Assembly: GCA_036390755.1 (NCBI GenBank)
Contig: DASWBH010000265.1
Span: forward strand, 1-12,562
DNA: 12,562 bases
Direction: 5' to 3'
Origin: DASVHS01 sp036390755
Lineage (GTDB): Bacteria > Acidobacteriota > Thermoanaerobaculia > Gp7-AA8
Shown here: positions 1-7,387 of the stretch, in pieces
Layout of the letters: every line of letters begins with the position of its first letter
Position numbering within the stretch: the stretch's first letter is position 1
Program-made: the position numbers and the translations under genes
Notes under the pieces: model-generated
Told to the model about the DNA's origin: nothing
Database searches by the model: none
What the model saw: only the letters and a program-made list of their open reading frames with translations

Positions 1-894
1 CCGGCCGCGAAGCCGGCCGTGCAGCAGGCGGCGCCCGCGGCAACGGAGCCGCAGCCGGCCAAGGCCGCGGAGCAGACCAAAGCCGCGGAGCCGCAGGCCG
101 CGATGTCGTGCTCCGACTGTCACGATCAGGCGAAGGCGTTCGTCAACAACGCTCACGCGATCGGGAAAGTCAAAGCTGACGGAGTGCCGAATGCAGTCTG
201 CGAGTCGTGCCATGGCGATGCTACTGCGCACATTGAAGGCGGCGGTGACAAGGAGAAGATCTACAAGCCGGTGGGACGCGCCGGCGCCGACAAAACGTGT
301 CTGAAGTGCCACGACACCGCCACTGACAAACGCTCAGCGCATACCGGCGTTCACGCGAACTCCGCGGCAGTGAACTGCCTCACCTGCCATTCCGTTCACG
401 GATCCGATCCGAACGCATCGCACCTTCTCGTCAAAGCGCAGCCGCAGCTTTGCGCGAACTGCCATGCCACGCAGGCAGCCTCGCTGCGCAACAAACCCTA
501 CGCGCACCGCATCGGACGCGCCGGCATGGAGTGCACCTCCTGCCACGAGCCGCACGGACGCGCAGGACAGACACTCAAAGTGACGAACGCAGGCGAAGCA
601 ATCTGCGTGTCGTGCCACGCCGAACAGCGCGGTCCGTTCGTGTTCACTCACGGCGCGAACTCGCTCGGCGAGTGCACGAACTGCCACGAGCCGCACGGCT
701 CATCCAACGCCAAGCAGCTCAAACGCGCTTCCGTTCAACAGCTCTGCATCGAGTGCCACTCGCCCATCAGCGCGACTACGCTCGGATCGCAGGCTCCGTC
801 GTTCCACAACCTCAGCGATGTCCGCTATCAGAACTGCACGACATGCCACGTCGCCGTGCACGGCTCGAACCGGTCGCCGCAGTTGACGAAGTGA
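1..894 (+). CDS. DmsE/MtrA-family decaheme c-type cytochrome (5' end missing)
   Basis: A periplasmic multiheme cytochrome that would carry electrons from the inner membrane to an outer-membrane porin. The frame is open from base 1, so the true start and the signal peptide lie outside the window. A GTG at 19 is in frame, but it sits in a Pro/Ala/Lys/Glu-rich linker and is unlikely to be the start. Exactly ten CXXCH heme-binding motifs are visible, with first cysteines at residues 31, 61, 94, 120, 145, 172, 196, 219, 243 and 273 when counted from base 19. The regular spacing and the recurring CHEPHG or CHSVHG pattern match MtrA, DmsE and PioA cytochromes, which also have ten hemes. The stop overlaps or abuts the following beta-barrel gene, the arrangement of MtrAB and PioAB conduits. 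The heme count is seen directly; the export role is known for the family. Confidence 0.9.
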   Translation, partial: PAAKPAVQQAAPAATEPQPAKAAEQTKAAEPQAAMSCSDCHDQAKAFVNNAHAIGKVKADGVPNAVCESCHGDATAHIEGGGDKEKIYKPVGRAGADKTCLKCHDTATDKRSAHTGVHANSAAVNCLTCHSVHGSDPNASHLLVKAQPQLCANCHATQAASLRNKPYAHRIGRAGMECTSCHEPHGRAGQTLKVTNAGEAICVSCHAEQRGPFVFTHGANSLGECTNCHEPHGSSNAKQLKRASVQQLCIECHSPISATTLGSQAPSFHNLSDVRYQNCTTCHVAVHGSNRSPQLTK

Positions 895-896
895 TG

Positions 897-902
897 AAGG
901 AG
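897..902 (+). promoter_or_regulatory. Ribosome binding site of the beta-barrel gene
   Basis: AAGGAG lies six bases before the ATG at 909. It decides that start over the in-frame ATG at 894, which overlaps the cytochrome stop codon and would put five extra residues before the signal peptide. Confidence 0.7.
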
Positions 903-908
903 AAGGCC

Positions 909-2831
909 ATGACCGTACGCAAATTCGCACTCTGCCTCTCTCTGATCCTCGTCGCCGGCATTGCGAGCGCCGAGGTGATTCCCTTCGATCTGGAGATCGG
1001 CTACCGGTTCCTCAATCTGAAGGGCAACGAAGGCATGTACCGCACGCAGATCAATGAACGCGACGGCCTCTACATCCGCGCGTTCACGCTGACCAACGGC
1101 GGCACCAACGGCTCGCCCGATCACTACCGCATCGACGTCTCCGACCTCGGTCAGACGCCGAGCGGTCTCGTGCGCATCGATGCCGGCCGCTCCGGCGCTT
1201 ATCGTCTTCTCGTGAATTACCGCCGCAGCGACGCGTTCAGCGCGCTGCCGGTGTTCGCAAACCCGCTGATCGTCGACGGCGTCACCACCGGCCAGCACAC
1301 GTTCAGCCGGACGCGCAATCTGTTCGACGCCGATCTCGAATTTTTGCCGGGAAGCCGCTTCACTCCGTTCGTCGGCTACAGCTGGAACCGCTACGGCGGA
1401 CCCGGCGAGACGACCTACTTCCTCGGACAGGATGAGTTCCAGCTGTTCTCGAATCCTCTCGAGAAAGATCAGGAGATCCGCGGCGGATTTTCCTTCAACA
1501 CCGGTCACCTGTACGGTTCAGTGACGCAGGGATGGCGCAATTTCCACGGTACGGACTCGCTCAGCCTCGTCGCTCCCGGCACGGGCAACAACACTCTTCC
1601 GATCCTCGGCACTACGCCGTCCGCAACGCAGCTGTCCCGTCACACGCGCACTGACGTCAAGACGCCGTTCACGAATGCATACGTGACGAGCGCCCTCGGC
1701 AGCCGCGTGAAACTCATCGGCAATTACACCCGTTTCGCCGCCGACACCACCGGCACCGAAGGCGAGAACGGCGTCGGCTCGTTCGTCTCGTTCCCGCTGA
1801 GCCGGTTCTTCTCCGGCCTCTCCGAGGACGTAACGTCGCACGCGAAGAACACCTCGTGGCGCGGCGGCGGCCGGGCTGAGATCGTCATCGTTCCCGGCGT
1901 GGACTTCCTCGCCGGCTGGCAACGCGAGCACCGCGACCTCGAAGGCACGGCGCTGATCAACACTCTCTTTCTGCAGTCGATCACGTTCGGCGGCGCCGAC
2001 AAGAAGGATCTCGCCACCGCACTGAACGCAACCAACTCACTCGGTCGCACCGAAGACGTCCTGAGCGCGACGGTCAACGCCCGCGCGCTCGGCCCCTTCG
2101 CCCTCCGGTTCGGCTACTCGCAGACCAAGCAGGAGGTGAGCGTCACGCCCGACCTCTCCGAGATCGTCGTGGCCGGCGGACAGGGCGGCACGTTCAGCCG
2201 CCGCGTCAACACGTTCGACAGTCTGGCCAGCTTCTCGAAAAAGGGCTTCACGGTTGCCGGCGCGTGGCGTCATGACGACGCGAACGATCCGATCTTCCGT
2301 ACCGATTTCGTGAATCGCGACCGCTACCGCGTCCGCGCGACGTGGAGAGCACCGAAGTACATCCGCCTGGGCACGACGGCGGAGCAGACCAAACAGACGA
2401 ACAATCAGCCGGGCATCGGCTTCGACTCGAACATCCGGCAGTACGCGGGCGACGTCGAGTTCGCGCCTGTCACGCCGTTCGTCCTGCGCGCGTCTGCCTC
2501 ACAGTACAAGGGCGACACCAACATGCTTTTCCGCGAGCCGGAGAACTTCCGGACCGGTACTTCGATCCACTCGGAGAACGGCGTCTCGTGGGAGGGTGGG
2601 GCGAACTACACGTTCAAGAAGGCGAACATCGACGCGGATGTCATCCGCTTCGACAACAAGGGTTCGACGCCGTTCCGCATGGACCGCTTCCGCGCCCGGT
2701 TCGCGTACGACTTCACGACGAAGGTGGGTATCGCCACTGAGTTCTCGAAGGACAAGTACACCGAAACGCCGTTCCTGTTCGGCGACTACGACGCCAACAG
2801 GATCGGCATTTTCCTCCGGCTGCGTCCGTAG
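909..2831 (+). CDS. MtrB/PioB-type outer-membrane beta-barrel protein
   Basis: A 640-residue protein that probably forms the outer-membrane sheath through which the upstream decaheme cytochrome passes electrons. It begins with a basic stretch and a hydrophobic core ending in GIASA, a typical signal peptide. The rest alternates short amphipathic strands rich in aromatic, Arg and Gly residues with polar loops, and ends in a last strand, IGIFLRLRP, as in large porins. The size is close to Shewanella MtrB (about 700 residues). No cysteine pair follows the signal peptide, so the N-terminal CXXC of Shewanella MtrB is absent. The assignment rests on its place 14 bases after a ten-heme cytochrome, its size and its barrel character; I cannot run a profile search. 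A general outer-membrane porin is the alternative. A strong terminator follows, so the two genes form the end of one transcript. Confidence 0.75.
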   Translation: MTVRKFALCLSLILVAGIASAEVIPFDLEIGYRFLNLKGNEGMYRTQINERDGLYIRAFTLTNGGTNGSPDHYRIDVSDLGQTPSGLVRIDAGRSGAYRLLVNYRRSDAFSALPVFANPLIVDGVTTGQHTFSRTRNLFDADLEFLPGSRFTPFVGYSWNRYGGPGETTYFLGQDEFQLFSNPLEKDQEIRGGFSFNTGHLYGSVTQGWRNFHGTDSLSLVAPGTGNNTLPILGTTPSATQLSRHTRTDVKTPFTNAYVTSALGSRVKLIGNYTRFAADTTGTEGENGVGSFVSFPLSRFFSGLSEDVTSHAKNTSWRGGGRAEIVIVPGVDFLAGWQREHRDLEGTALINTLFLQSITFGGADKKDLATALNATNSLGRTEDVLSATVNARALGPFALRFGYSQTKQEVSVTPDLSEIVVAGGQGGTFSRRVNTFDSLASFSKKGFTVAGAWRHDDANDPIFRTDFVNRDRYRVRATWRAPKYIRLGTTAEQTKQTNNQPGIGFDSNIRQYAGDVEFAPVTPFVLRASASQYKGDTNMLFREPENFRTGTSIHSENGVSWEGGANYTFKKANIDADVIRFDNKGSTPFRMDRFRARFAYDFTTKVGIATEFSKDKYTETPFLFGDYDANRIGIFLRLRP

Positions 2832-2852
2832 CGAGAGAGGCCAGTGGGCAGG

Positions 2853-2886
2853 ATGACGGCGCCTCCGGGCGCCGTCATTTTTTTTT
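2853..2886 (+). terminator. Rho-independent terminator of the cytochrome-porin operon
   Basis: A perfect 11-bp stem (2853-2863 with 2868-2878) encloses the loop TCCG and is followed by an unbroken T tract to 2886. The tract abuts the stop codon of the convergent chrA gene. Read from the other strand the hairpin has no T tract after it, so it should end plus-strand transcription mainly and may only slow minus-strand transcription. Confidence 0.93.
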
Positions 2887-3970
2887 ACCGGGACGTTGCC
2901 AGGCCAATGACGCCCGCGGCGACGATCACCGCCGGATCGGGCACCTTCGTGAACACCACCACGATCAGCGCGACGACCGCGATTCCGATCGTCAGCGGAT
3001 CGACGATCGCCGTTCGTGCGATCAGCCAGGTCGTTGCAATCAGCACGCCGACCACTGCGGTCCCCACGCCGCGCACGAATGCGCGCACGGCCTTGCTCTC
3101 GCGATAGCGGCGCAGCAGCGGCGTCGCGATCAGAACGAACAGCACCGGCGGCGCAAAGATCCCGGCGGTCGCCGCCGTCGCGCCGGTGAATCCCGCGAGC
3201 AGAAAGCCGACGAACGTCGCCGTGATCACCACCGGCCCCGGCGAGATCATTCCGATCGCCACCGAGTCGAGAAACTGCCTGTTGGTCAACCAGTGATATT
3301 GATCGACGACCTGCGCCTTGAGGAACGGCACGATCACCAGCCCGCTGCCGAAGACGAGCATCCCCGTCTTGAAGAAGAAGAGGAACAGCTGCGGTGAAAT
3401 CGCAAACAACGGTGCGGCTTTCGGGCGCCGCTCGAATCCAGCGAAGACGATGATACCGGCCAGACCCGCGCCGATGAAGAGCCAGACCAGCTCCCGCTCG
3501 AGCACCACGACGATCGCGCACGCGATCACAGCGAAGAACCACGCGCGCACGTCGCGTCTCAGCGTCTTCGCGCCCAGATTCCAGCAGGCTTTTGCGATGA
3601 TCGCGACGATCGCCGGTGCGATGCCGTAGAAGAGCGCGCGCAGTTGCCACGAGCTCTCGAACGAGCGATAGAGAAACGCCGCCGCAACGACGATCGCGAA
3701 CGGCGGCAGCGCGAACGCGACGGCGATTGCCAGTGCGCCCGCGACGCCGAAGCGCACGTATCCGCAGTACACCGCGAGCTGATACGCAAGCGGCCCGGGA
3801 CAGGCGGCCGAGAGAGCCAGACCGTCGTCGTACTCCTCCCCCGTCAGCCAGCCGCGCGTGTCGACGAGGTCACGCCGCATCGCATTCGCCAGCGCGACAG
3901 GACCGCCGAATCCCAGCGCGCCGAGGCGGAGGAAGTACAGCGTCAGCGCGCGAAGCGTGCAGCCGTTCAT
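2885..3970 (-). CDS. chrA: ChrA chromate transporter (CHR family, two-domain)
   Basis: An inner-membrane transporter of 361 residues that exports chromate in characterised relatives. The protein is strongly hydrophobic and has two related halves. The N-terminal half carries FGGP (residues 21-24), the RRDLVD...GWLT stretch and CPGPLAYQLAVYCGY (57-71). The C-terminal half repeats the pattern with FGSG (207-210), a WLTNRQF segment and ISPGPVV (242-248). These paired signatures define the long-chain CHR family; the length is slightly under the usual 390-400 residues but both halves are complete. Its ATG overlaps the stop of the upstream cyclodeaminase-like gene by four bases (ATGA), so the two are translationally coupled. 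ChrB is encoded divergently beyond that gene, which supports a true chromate role, although some CHR proteins move other oxyanions. Confidence 0.92.
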   Translation of the reverse strand: MNGCTLRALTLYFLRLGALGFGGPVALANAMRRDLVDTRGWLTGEEYDDGLALSAACPGPLAYQLAVYCGYVRFGVAGALAIAVAFALPPFAIVVAAAFLYRSFESSWQLRALFYGIAPAIVAIIAKACWNLGAKTLRRDVRAWFFAVIACAIVVVLERELVWLFIGAGLAGIIVFAGFERRPKAAPLFAISPQLFLFFFKTGMLVFGSGLVIVPFLKAQVVDQYHWLTNRQFLDSVAIGMISPGPVVITATFVGFLLAGFTGATAATAGIFAPPVLFVLIATPLLRRYRESKAVRAFVRGVGTAVVGVLIATTWLIARTAIVDPLTIGIAVVALIVVVFTKVPDPAVIVAAGVIGLATSR

Positions 3971-4932
3971 GTCGCGCCGAACTGTACGTCGAGGCAGCCG
4001 GCTTCGCGAGCGCGTTCGTAGATCAGCGCTGCAGCTGCCGCGTCCTCAAAGCCGGCGCCTGTCGAGTCGAAGACAACGATGTCCGCCTCGGTGGTGCGAA
4101 CATTTCGGTTCGTGGCGATGACTTCGCCGAGCTGCGCGACCACGTCGTCGCGCGTCATCGCTCCAGCCGCGATGGCGTGGTGCAGATCGCCCATCTCGAT
4201 GCACTGGTCCGTCACGTCGGTGACGACACGACTGCCGGCCATCAGCTCCGGTGCGATTTCCGACTTCGAGGAATTGTCCGCGCCCACCGCGGCGACGAAC
4301 GCGCCCGGCTTCACGTGACTGCGATGGAGAAACGGCGTAGGCGATGGTGTGCAGGTGATCCAGACGCCGGCGTCGATCCCTTCCAGCGACTCGCGCGCAG
4401 TCACCGGGACTCGCAAGCGTCCCGACATTTCGGCAGCGTATTGGAGGGCGCGATCGCAATCGACATCAAACGCGAGCGCCCGCTTGACCGGCAGCACGCG
4501 CGCGATCGCTTCGAGCTGCGCGCGTCCCTGTTTGCCGCAGCCGGCGATCGCCACGGTCGTCGCGTTCTGCGGCGCGAGGTATTTCGCTGCGACGGCCGTC
4601 GCCGCAGCAGTGCGCATAGCGGTCAGCTCGATCGAATCGAGCACCGCGAGCGGCCGTCCATCCCCGCTGTCGAAGAGCAGCATCAAGCCCTGAATCGCAG
4701 GCAGGCCGCGCCGCGCCGGATTTGAAGGGAAGTTCGCATTCGCCTTCGCTCCGAACCTCCGGCCGATCGCAGCCGTTTTGATGTGAAAGACACCGCCGGC
4801 CCCGTGCGCGCTCAGCACGCCAGCCTCCACGCGACCTTCGCCATGCGCGCGGAACGCCTCCTCGACGGCCGCAATGCAGTCGCTCAGTGACATCAGCCGG
4901 CGGACGTCCGCAGCGGTCACGATCAGCGCCAT
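3967..4932 (-). CDS. Ornithine cyclodeaminase / mu-crystallin family NAD(P)-dependent enzyme
   Basis: A cytosolic 321-residue enzyme of the family that includes ornithine cyclodeaminase, alanine dehydrogenases of the archaeal type and ketimine reductases. The dinucleotide-binding loop GCGKQG is at residues 131-136, preceded by the hydrophobic strand TVAIA. Family substrate-site features are present: Lys63 in FGAKANANFP, Arg107 in TAMRTAAATAVAAKYLA, and Asp289 in FDSTGAG. The length is normal. The gene is the first of a two-gene minus-strand operon with chrA, overlapping it by four bases, and shares a 46-bp divergent control region with chrB. No ribosome binding site precedes the ATG; a TATAGA hexamer ends six bases before it, suggesting a leaderless message. 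The substrate cannot be told from sequence, and its link with chromate transport is inferred from the operon only. Confidence 0.88.
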   Translation of the reverse strand: MALIVTAADVRRLMSLSDCIAAVEEAFRAHGEGRVEAGVLSAHGAGGVFHIKTAAIGRRFGAKANANFPSNPARRGLPAIQGLMLLFDSGDGRPLAVLDSIELTAMRTAAATAVAAKYLAPQNATTVAIAGCGKQGRAQLEAIARVLPVKRALAFDVDCDRALQYAAEMSGRLRVPVTARESLEGIDAGVWITCTPSPTPFLHRSHVKPGAFVAAVGADNSSKSEIAPELMAGSRVVTDVTDQCIEMGDLHHAIAAGAMTRDDVVAQLGEVIATNRNVRTTEADIVVFDSTGAGFEDAAAAALIYERAREAGCLDVQFGAT

Positions 4933-4938
4933 GCCGCG

Positions 4939-4967
4939 TCTATATCACATATGTGAGATGCGGTGAT
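4939..4967 (-). promoter_or_regulatory. Candidate promoter of the cyclodeaminase-chrA operon
   Basis: On the minus strand, TATAGA (4944-4939) is a -10-like hexamer six bases from the ATG, and ATCACC (4967-4962) sits 17 bp upstream as a weak -35. There is no ribosome binding site, so the transcript would start at or next to the ATG. Confidence 0.4.
4942..4959. promoter_or_regulatory. Palindromic operator candidate between chrB and the chrA operon
   Basis: The core TCACATATGTGA (4945-4956) is a perfect 12-bp palindrome, extended to 18 bp with a single mismatched pair (4944/4957). It overlaps the proposed -35 of chrB and the proposed -10 of the chrA operon, so a bound protein could control both directions. 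ChrB has been proposed as a chromate-responsive regulator in other bacteria, making it the first candidate to bind here. Confidence 0.6.
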
Positions 4968-4972
4968 ACAGT
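4944..4972 (+). promoter_or_regulatory. Candidate chrB promoter (leaderless)
   Basis: TACAGT (4967-4972) is a -10-like hexamer ending six bases before the chrB ATG, and ATCACA (4944-4949) lies 17 bp upstream as a weak -35. No ribosome binding site is seen, so a leaderless message is likely. Confidence 0.45.
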
Positions 4973-4980
4973 TGTGATAT
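4952..4980 (+). repeat. Three phased direct repeats of GTGAKA
   Basis: GTGAGA begins at 4953, GTGATA at 4963 and GTGATA at 4974, spaced 10 and 11 bp apart, about one helical turn. The last copy overlaps the chrB start codon, and the first is one arm of the palindrome. This looks like a multi-site operator rather than chance. Confidence 0.5.
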
Positions 4981-5881
4981 GAACGAGCCGTGGCTGCTGC
5001 TGATCCATCAGCTACCGCCGAAACCCGACTATCTGCGTGCAAAGACCGGCCGTCGCCTGCAGCGCATCGGCGCCGTGACCATCAAGAACACCGTCTACGT
5101 CCTTCCATCGAACGAGCAGACGCTCGAAGATCTGCAGTGGACCGCGCGAGAGATCCGCTCCGCCGGCGGCGAAGCGAATGTCTTGAAGGTGCGGCTCGTC
5201 GACGGGCTGACCGACGGCGATCTTCAGGACCGCTTCAACCAGATGCGCGATGCCGATTACGAGCCGCTCGTCGCGGCGGCTCGCTCGCTGCTCCGCAAAA
5301 AGAAGCGGGTGCCTGCGGACGTCGAGGAGATCCGCACGCGCGCCGCTGAGATCGCGAAAATCGATTTCTTTGGTGCGCCGGCCGGCCACCTGCTCAGCGG
5401 ATTGATCGACGAGCTTTCGCCGATCACGACGACACGCCGCGCGTTCCCTCTCGCACAGCTCCGCGGAAAGGCATGGGTGACGCGCGCGGGCGTTCACGTC
5501 GACAGGATGGCCAGCGCGTGGCTGATCACCCGATTCATCGACGAGGATGCGAAGTTCCGTTTCGTTCCGGCATCGCATGCACCGTCGCGAGGTGAGATCC
5601 GCTTCGACATGGCCGACGCGGAATTCACGCACGACGGCGGCCGCTGCACATTCGAGGTGCTGCTCGATGCCGTGACGTCAGATGATCGCGCGCTGCGCGC
5701 CATCGCCGACATCGTCCACGACATCGACCTGAAGGAAGAGCGGTATCGCCGGCCCGAGACCTCAGGTTTCGCTGCGCTCGTCGACGGAATCGCGCTCGCC
5801 AATCGCGACGACTCCGTCCGCATTGCCCGCGCATCCGCCGCACTCGACGATCTCTATGCCTGGTTCCGACGCAAAGCCTGA
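4979..5881 (+). CDS. chrB: ChrB chromate resistance protein
   Basis: A 300-residue protein of the ChrB family, reported in other bacteria to be needed for chromate-induced expression of chrA. The N-terminal domain (about 1-150) begins with the family pattern WLLLIHQLP, followed by RTGRRLQRIGAV-like and VYVLP strands. The C-terminal domain (about 165-295) opens with AWVTRAGVHVDRMASAWLI and continues with RFIDEDAKFRFV, the hallmark of the chromate-resistance domain, and contains FEVLLD, IVHDIDLKEERY and a final helix ending DLYAWFRRKA. Length is typical for the two-domain form. The ATG has no Shine-Dalgarno sequence and sits inside the last of three GTGAKA repeats. The reading frame overlaps the downstream MFS gene by 26 bp. 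It is divergent from the operon encoding ChrA, as expected for a regulator-effector pair. Confidence 0.9.
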   Translation: MNEPWLLLIHQLPPKPDYLRAKTGRRLQRIGAVTIKNTVYVLPSNEQTLEDLQWTAREIRSAGGEANVLKVRLVDGLTDGDLQDRFNQMRDADYEPLVAAARSLLRKKKRVPADVEEIRTRAAEIAKIDFFGAPAGHLLSGLIDELSPITTTRRAFPLAQLRGKAWVTRAGVHVDRMASAWLITRFIDEDAKFRFVPASHAPSRGEIRFDMADAEFTHDGGRCTFEVLLDAVTSDDRALRAIADIVHDIDLKEERYRRPETSGFAALVDGIALANRDDSVRIARASAALDDLYAWFRRKA

Positions 5882-7052
5882 GCGCCTTCGCGACGCACTG
5901 GGACTGGAGCGCAACATCGTCGCCGTCTCCGGCGCCATGCTTCTCCTCTCCCTCGGCGAAAGCCTCTGGCGCAAGTTCCTGCCGAAGTATCTCCAGGCCC
6001 TCGGCGCGCCGATCCGCGCCGTCGGGCTGTTCGGCAGCGCCGAAGATTTTCTCGACGGCGTCTATCAATACCCCGGCGGCTGGCTCGGCGATCACCTCGG
6101 CCGCCGCAAAGCGCTCCTGCTGTTCGTCGCGCTCGCGCTCGTGGGTTACGCGATGTACGCGGTCGCGCGCAGCTGGCCGTGGGCGCTCGTCGCGCTCGTG
6201 TTCGCGCTGGCGTGGTCGAGCATGGCCAGTCCGACGCTGTTCGCGGTCGTCGGCGACGCGCTGCCGAAGAATCGTCGCGCGATCGGCTTCACTGTCCAGG
6301 CCATTCTCCGGCGCATTCCGATCGTCATCGCGCCGATCATCGGCGGGATCGTCATCGCGCGCGCCGGTCTGCTGCGCGGCATGCACATGCTTTTCCTCGT
6401 CACGATCGGCCTCGCCGCCGTCACGCTGGCGGTGGTCGCGCGCGTCAGCATTCCCCGCGTCGCCGGAGATCCCACGAACGTGCGCGGCGTGTGGCAGTCG
6501 TTTCCGTCGCCGCTGCGCTGGCTGCTGTTCTCCGACGTCTTCATCCGCACGTGCGAGGGACTCGTCGACGAGTTCTCGGTCATCTACGCGATGAACATCA
6601 TCCACGTGACCGCGCCGCAGTACGGCGTTCTGATCTCGGTGCAGACGATCACGGCGATCGTCGTCTACATTCCCGCCGCGAAAATCGCGGACCGCATCGG
6701 GCGCAAGCCTTTCGTGATCGCCACATTTCTCGCGTTCTCGGCATTCCCGCTCGCGATCGCCGCGTCGTCGACGTTCCACGCCGCCATCGGCGCATTCGTC
6801 ATCGGCGGCTTGCGCGAGATCGGCGAGCCTTCTCGCAAAGCGCTCATCGTGGACCTCGCGCAGCCGGCGCTGCGCGCGCGCACGGTCGGCCTCTACTACC
6901 TGATCCGCAGCGTCGCCATCGCGCCCGCCGCGTTCATCGGCGGCTTGCTGTGGGAGCAACGCCCCGAGCTGCCGTTCGTCGTGGCGCTCTTCGTCGGACT
7001 CGCCGGAACGGCGCTCTTCGCAATGACAGTCTCAGAAGAACACGCGGGCTAA
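5856..7052 (+). CDS. MFS transporter linked to chrB
   Basis: A 398-residue inner-membrane transporter of the major facilitator superfamily with about twelve predicted helices. The loop 2-3 signature is GWLGDHLGRRK (residues 75-85), and the second half carries the matching KIADRIGRKPF after the central loop. The chosen ATG overlaps the chrB reading frame by 26 bp and leaves a short polar leader before the first helix; a TTG at 5823 is also in frame but adds only unconserved sequence, and neither has a clear ribosome binding site. Translation probably depends on coupling to chrB. MFS proteins beside chrB occur in other genomes, so a role in oxyanion or stress-product efflux is plausible, but the substrate is not evident from the sequence. 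Confidence 0.87.
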   Translation: MPGSDAKPERLRDALGLERNIVAVSGAMLLLSLGESLWRKFLPKYLQALGAPIRAVGLFGSAEDFLDGVYQYPGGWLGDHLGRRKALLLFVALALVGYAMYAVARSWPWALVALVFALAWSSMASPTLFAVVGDALPKNRRAIGFTVQAILRRIPIVIAPIIGGIVIARAGLLRGMHMLFLVTIGLAAVTLAVVARVSIPRVAGDPTNVRGVWQSFPSPLRWLLFSDVFIRTCEGLVDEFSVIYAMNIIHVTAPQYGVLISVQTITAIVVYIPAAKIADRIGRKPFVIATFLAFSAFPLAIAASSTFHAAIGAFVIGGLREIGEPSRKALIVDLAQPALRARTVGLYYLIRSVAIAPAAFIGGLLWEQRPELPFVVALFVGLAGTALFAMTVSEEHAG

Positions 7053-7120
7053 TGCTTCCGGGCGGAACTGATGAGGATCAGGCCGATGGCGAGGATCAAA
7101 TGCTTACCGCGTTCGCACAT
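7049..7120 (-). CDS. Possible 23-residue hydrophobic peptide
   Basis: A short reading frame starts at the ATG at 7120 with GAGGAG (7133-7128) seven bases upstream, a better ribosome binding site than most genes here. The product has a charged start (MCERGKH), a hydrophobic core (LILAIGLILI) and a short basic tail, like a single-span micropeptide. It overlaps the end of the XRE regulator gene by 17 bp and the MFS stop codon on the other strand. It could equally be chance in non-coding sequence. Confidence 0.3.
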   Translation of the reverse strand: MCERGKHLILAIGLILISSARKH

Positions 7121-7376
7121 GGAACAGCTCCTCAGTCTCAGAGTGCCGCGCGGCATATCGCGCCGGCTCGTGGCTGTGGAAAATCTGCTCCAGAACGGCG
7201 GGGCAACTGATCGCGAGCGATCCTCCCTCCCACAACGCGATCGTATCGGCATCGACGCCGATCTGATGGCCGAGCTGCTCCCGGCTCCAGCCGAGTCTCA
7301 ACCGTTTGTGGCGAAGGTCAGCACCGCTCAGAAAGTTTCTGTCCACGCGGATGTTTGAAAGCATCAACCGCACCAC
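7104..7376 (-). CDS. Small XRE-type helix-turn-helix regulator
   Basis: A 90-residue DNA-binding protein. The helix-turn-helix covers about residues 20-66: LRHKRLRLGWSREQLG, then HQIGVDADTIALWEGG, matching the XRE/Cro pattern in which the second helix follows a G-W-S-R turn and the recognition helix ends in WE-G. There is no sensor or dimerisation domain beyond a short tail. The start may be GTG at 7376 or ATG at 7364; neither has a clear ribosome binding site. It lies 11 bp after the rpsD stop on the same strand, so it is probably translated from the rpsD transcript. It resembles the helix-turn-helix found in antitoxins and in phage-type regulators, but no toxin gene is beside it. Confidence 0.7.
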   Translation of the reverse strand: MVRLMLSNIRVDRNFLSGADLRHKRLRLGWSREQLGHQIGVDADTIALWEGGSLAISCPAVLEQIFHSHEPARYAARHSETEELFHVRTR

Positions 7377-7387
7377 GGCAAGGAGAC

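Noticed and set aside
894..908. Alternative ATG for the beta-barrel gene overlapping the cytochrome stop
   Set aside because: The ATG at 909 has AAGGAG six bases upstream and gives a standard signal peptide.
3616..4725. Long plus-strand frame opposite chrA and the cyclodeaminase gene
   Set aside because: Arg-rich, repetitive composition typical of the antisense of GC-rich genes; the minus-strand genes have clear family motifs.
7068..7081. Hairpin CTGAT/ATCAG after the MFS gene as a terminator
   Set aside because: Only a 5-bp stem, AT-containing and without a T tract.
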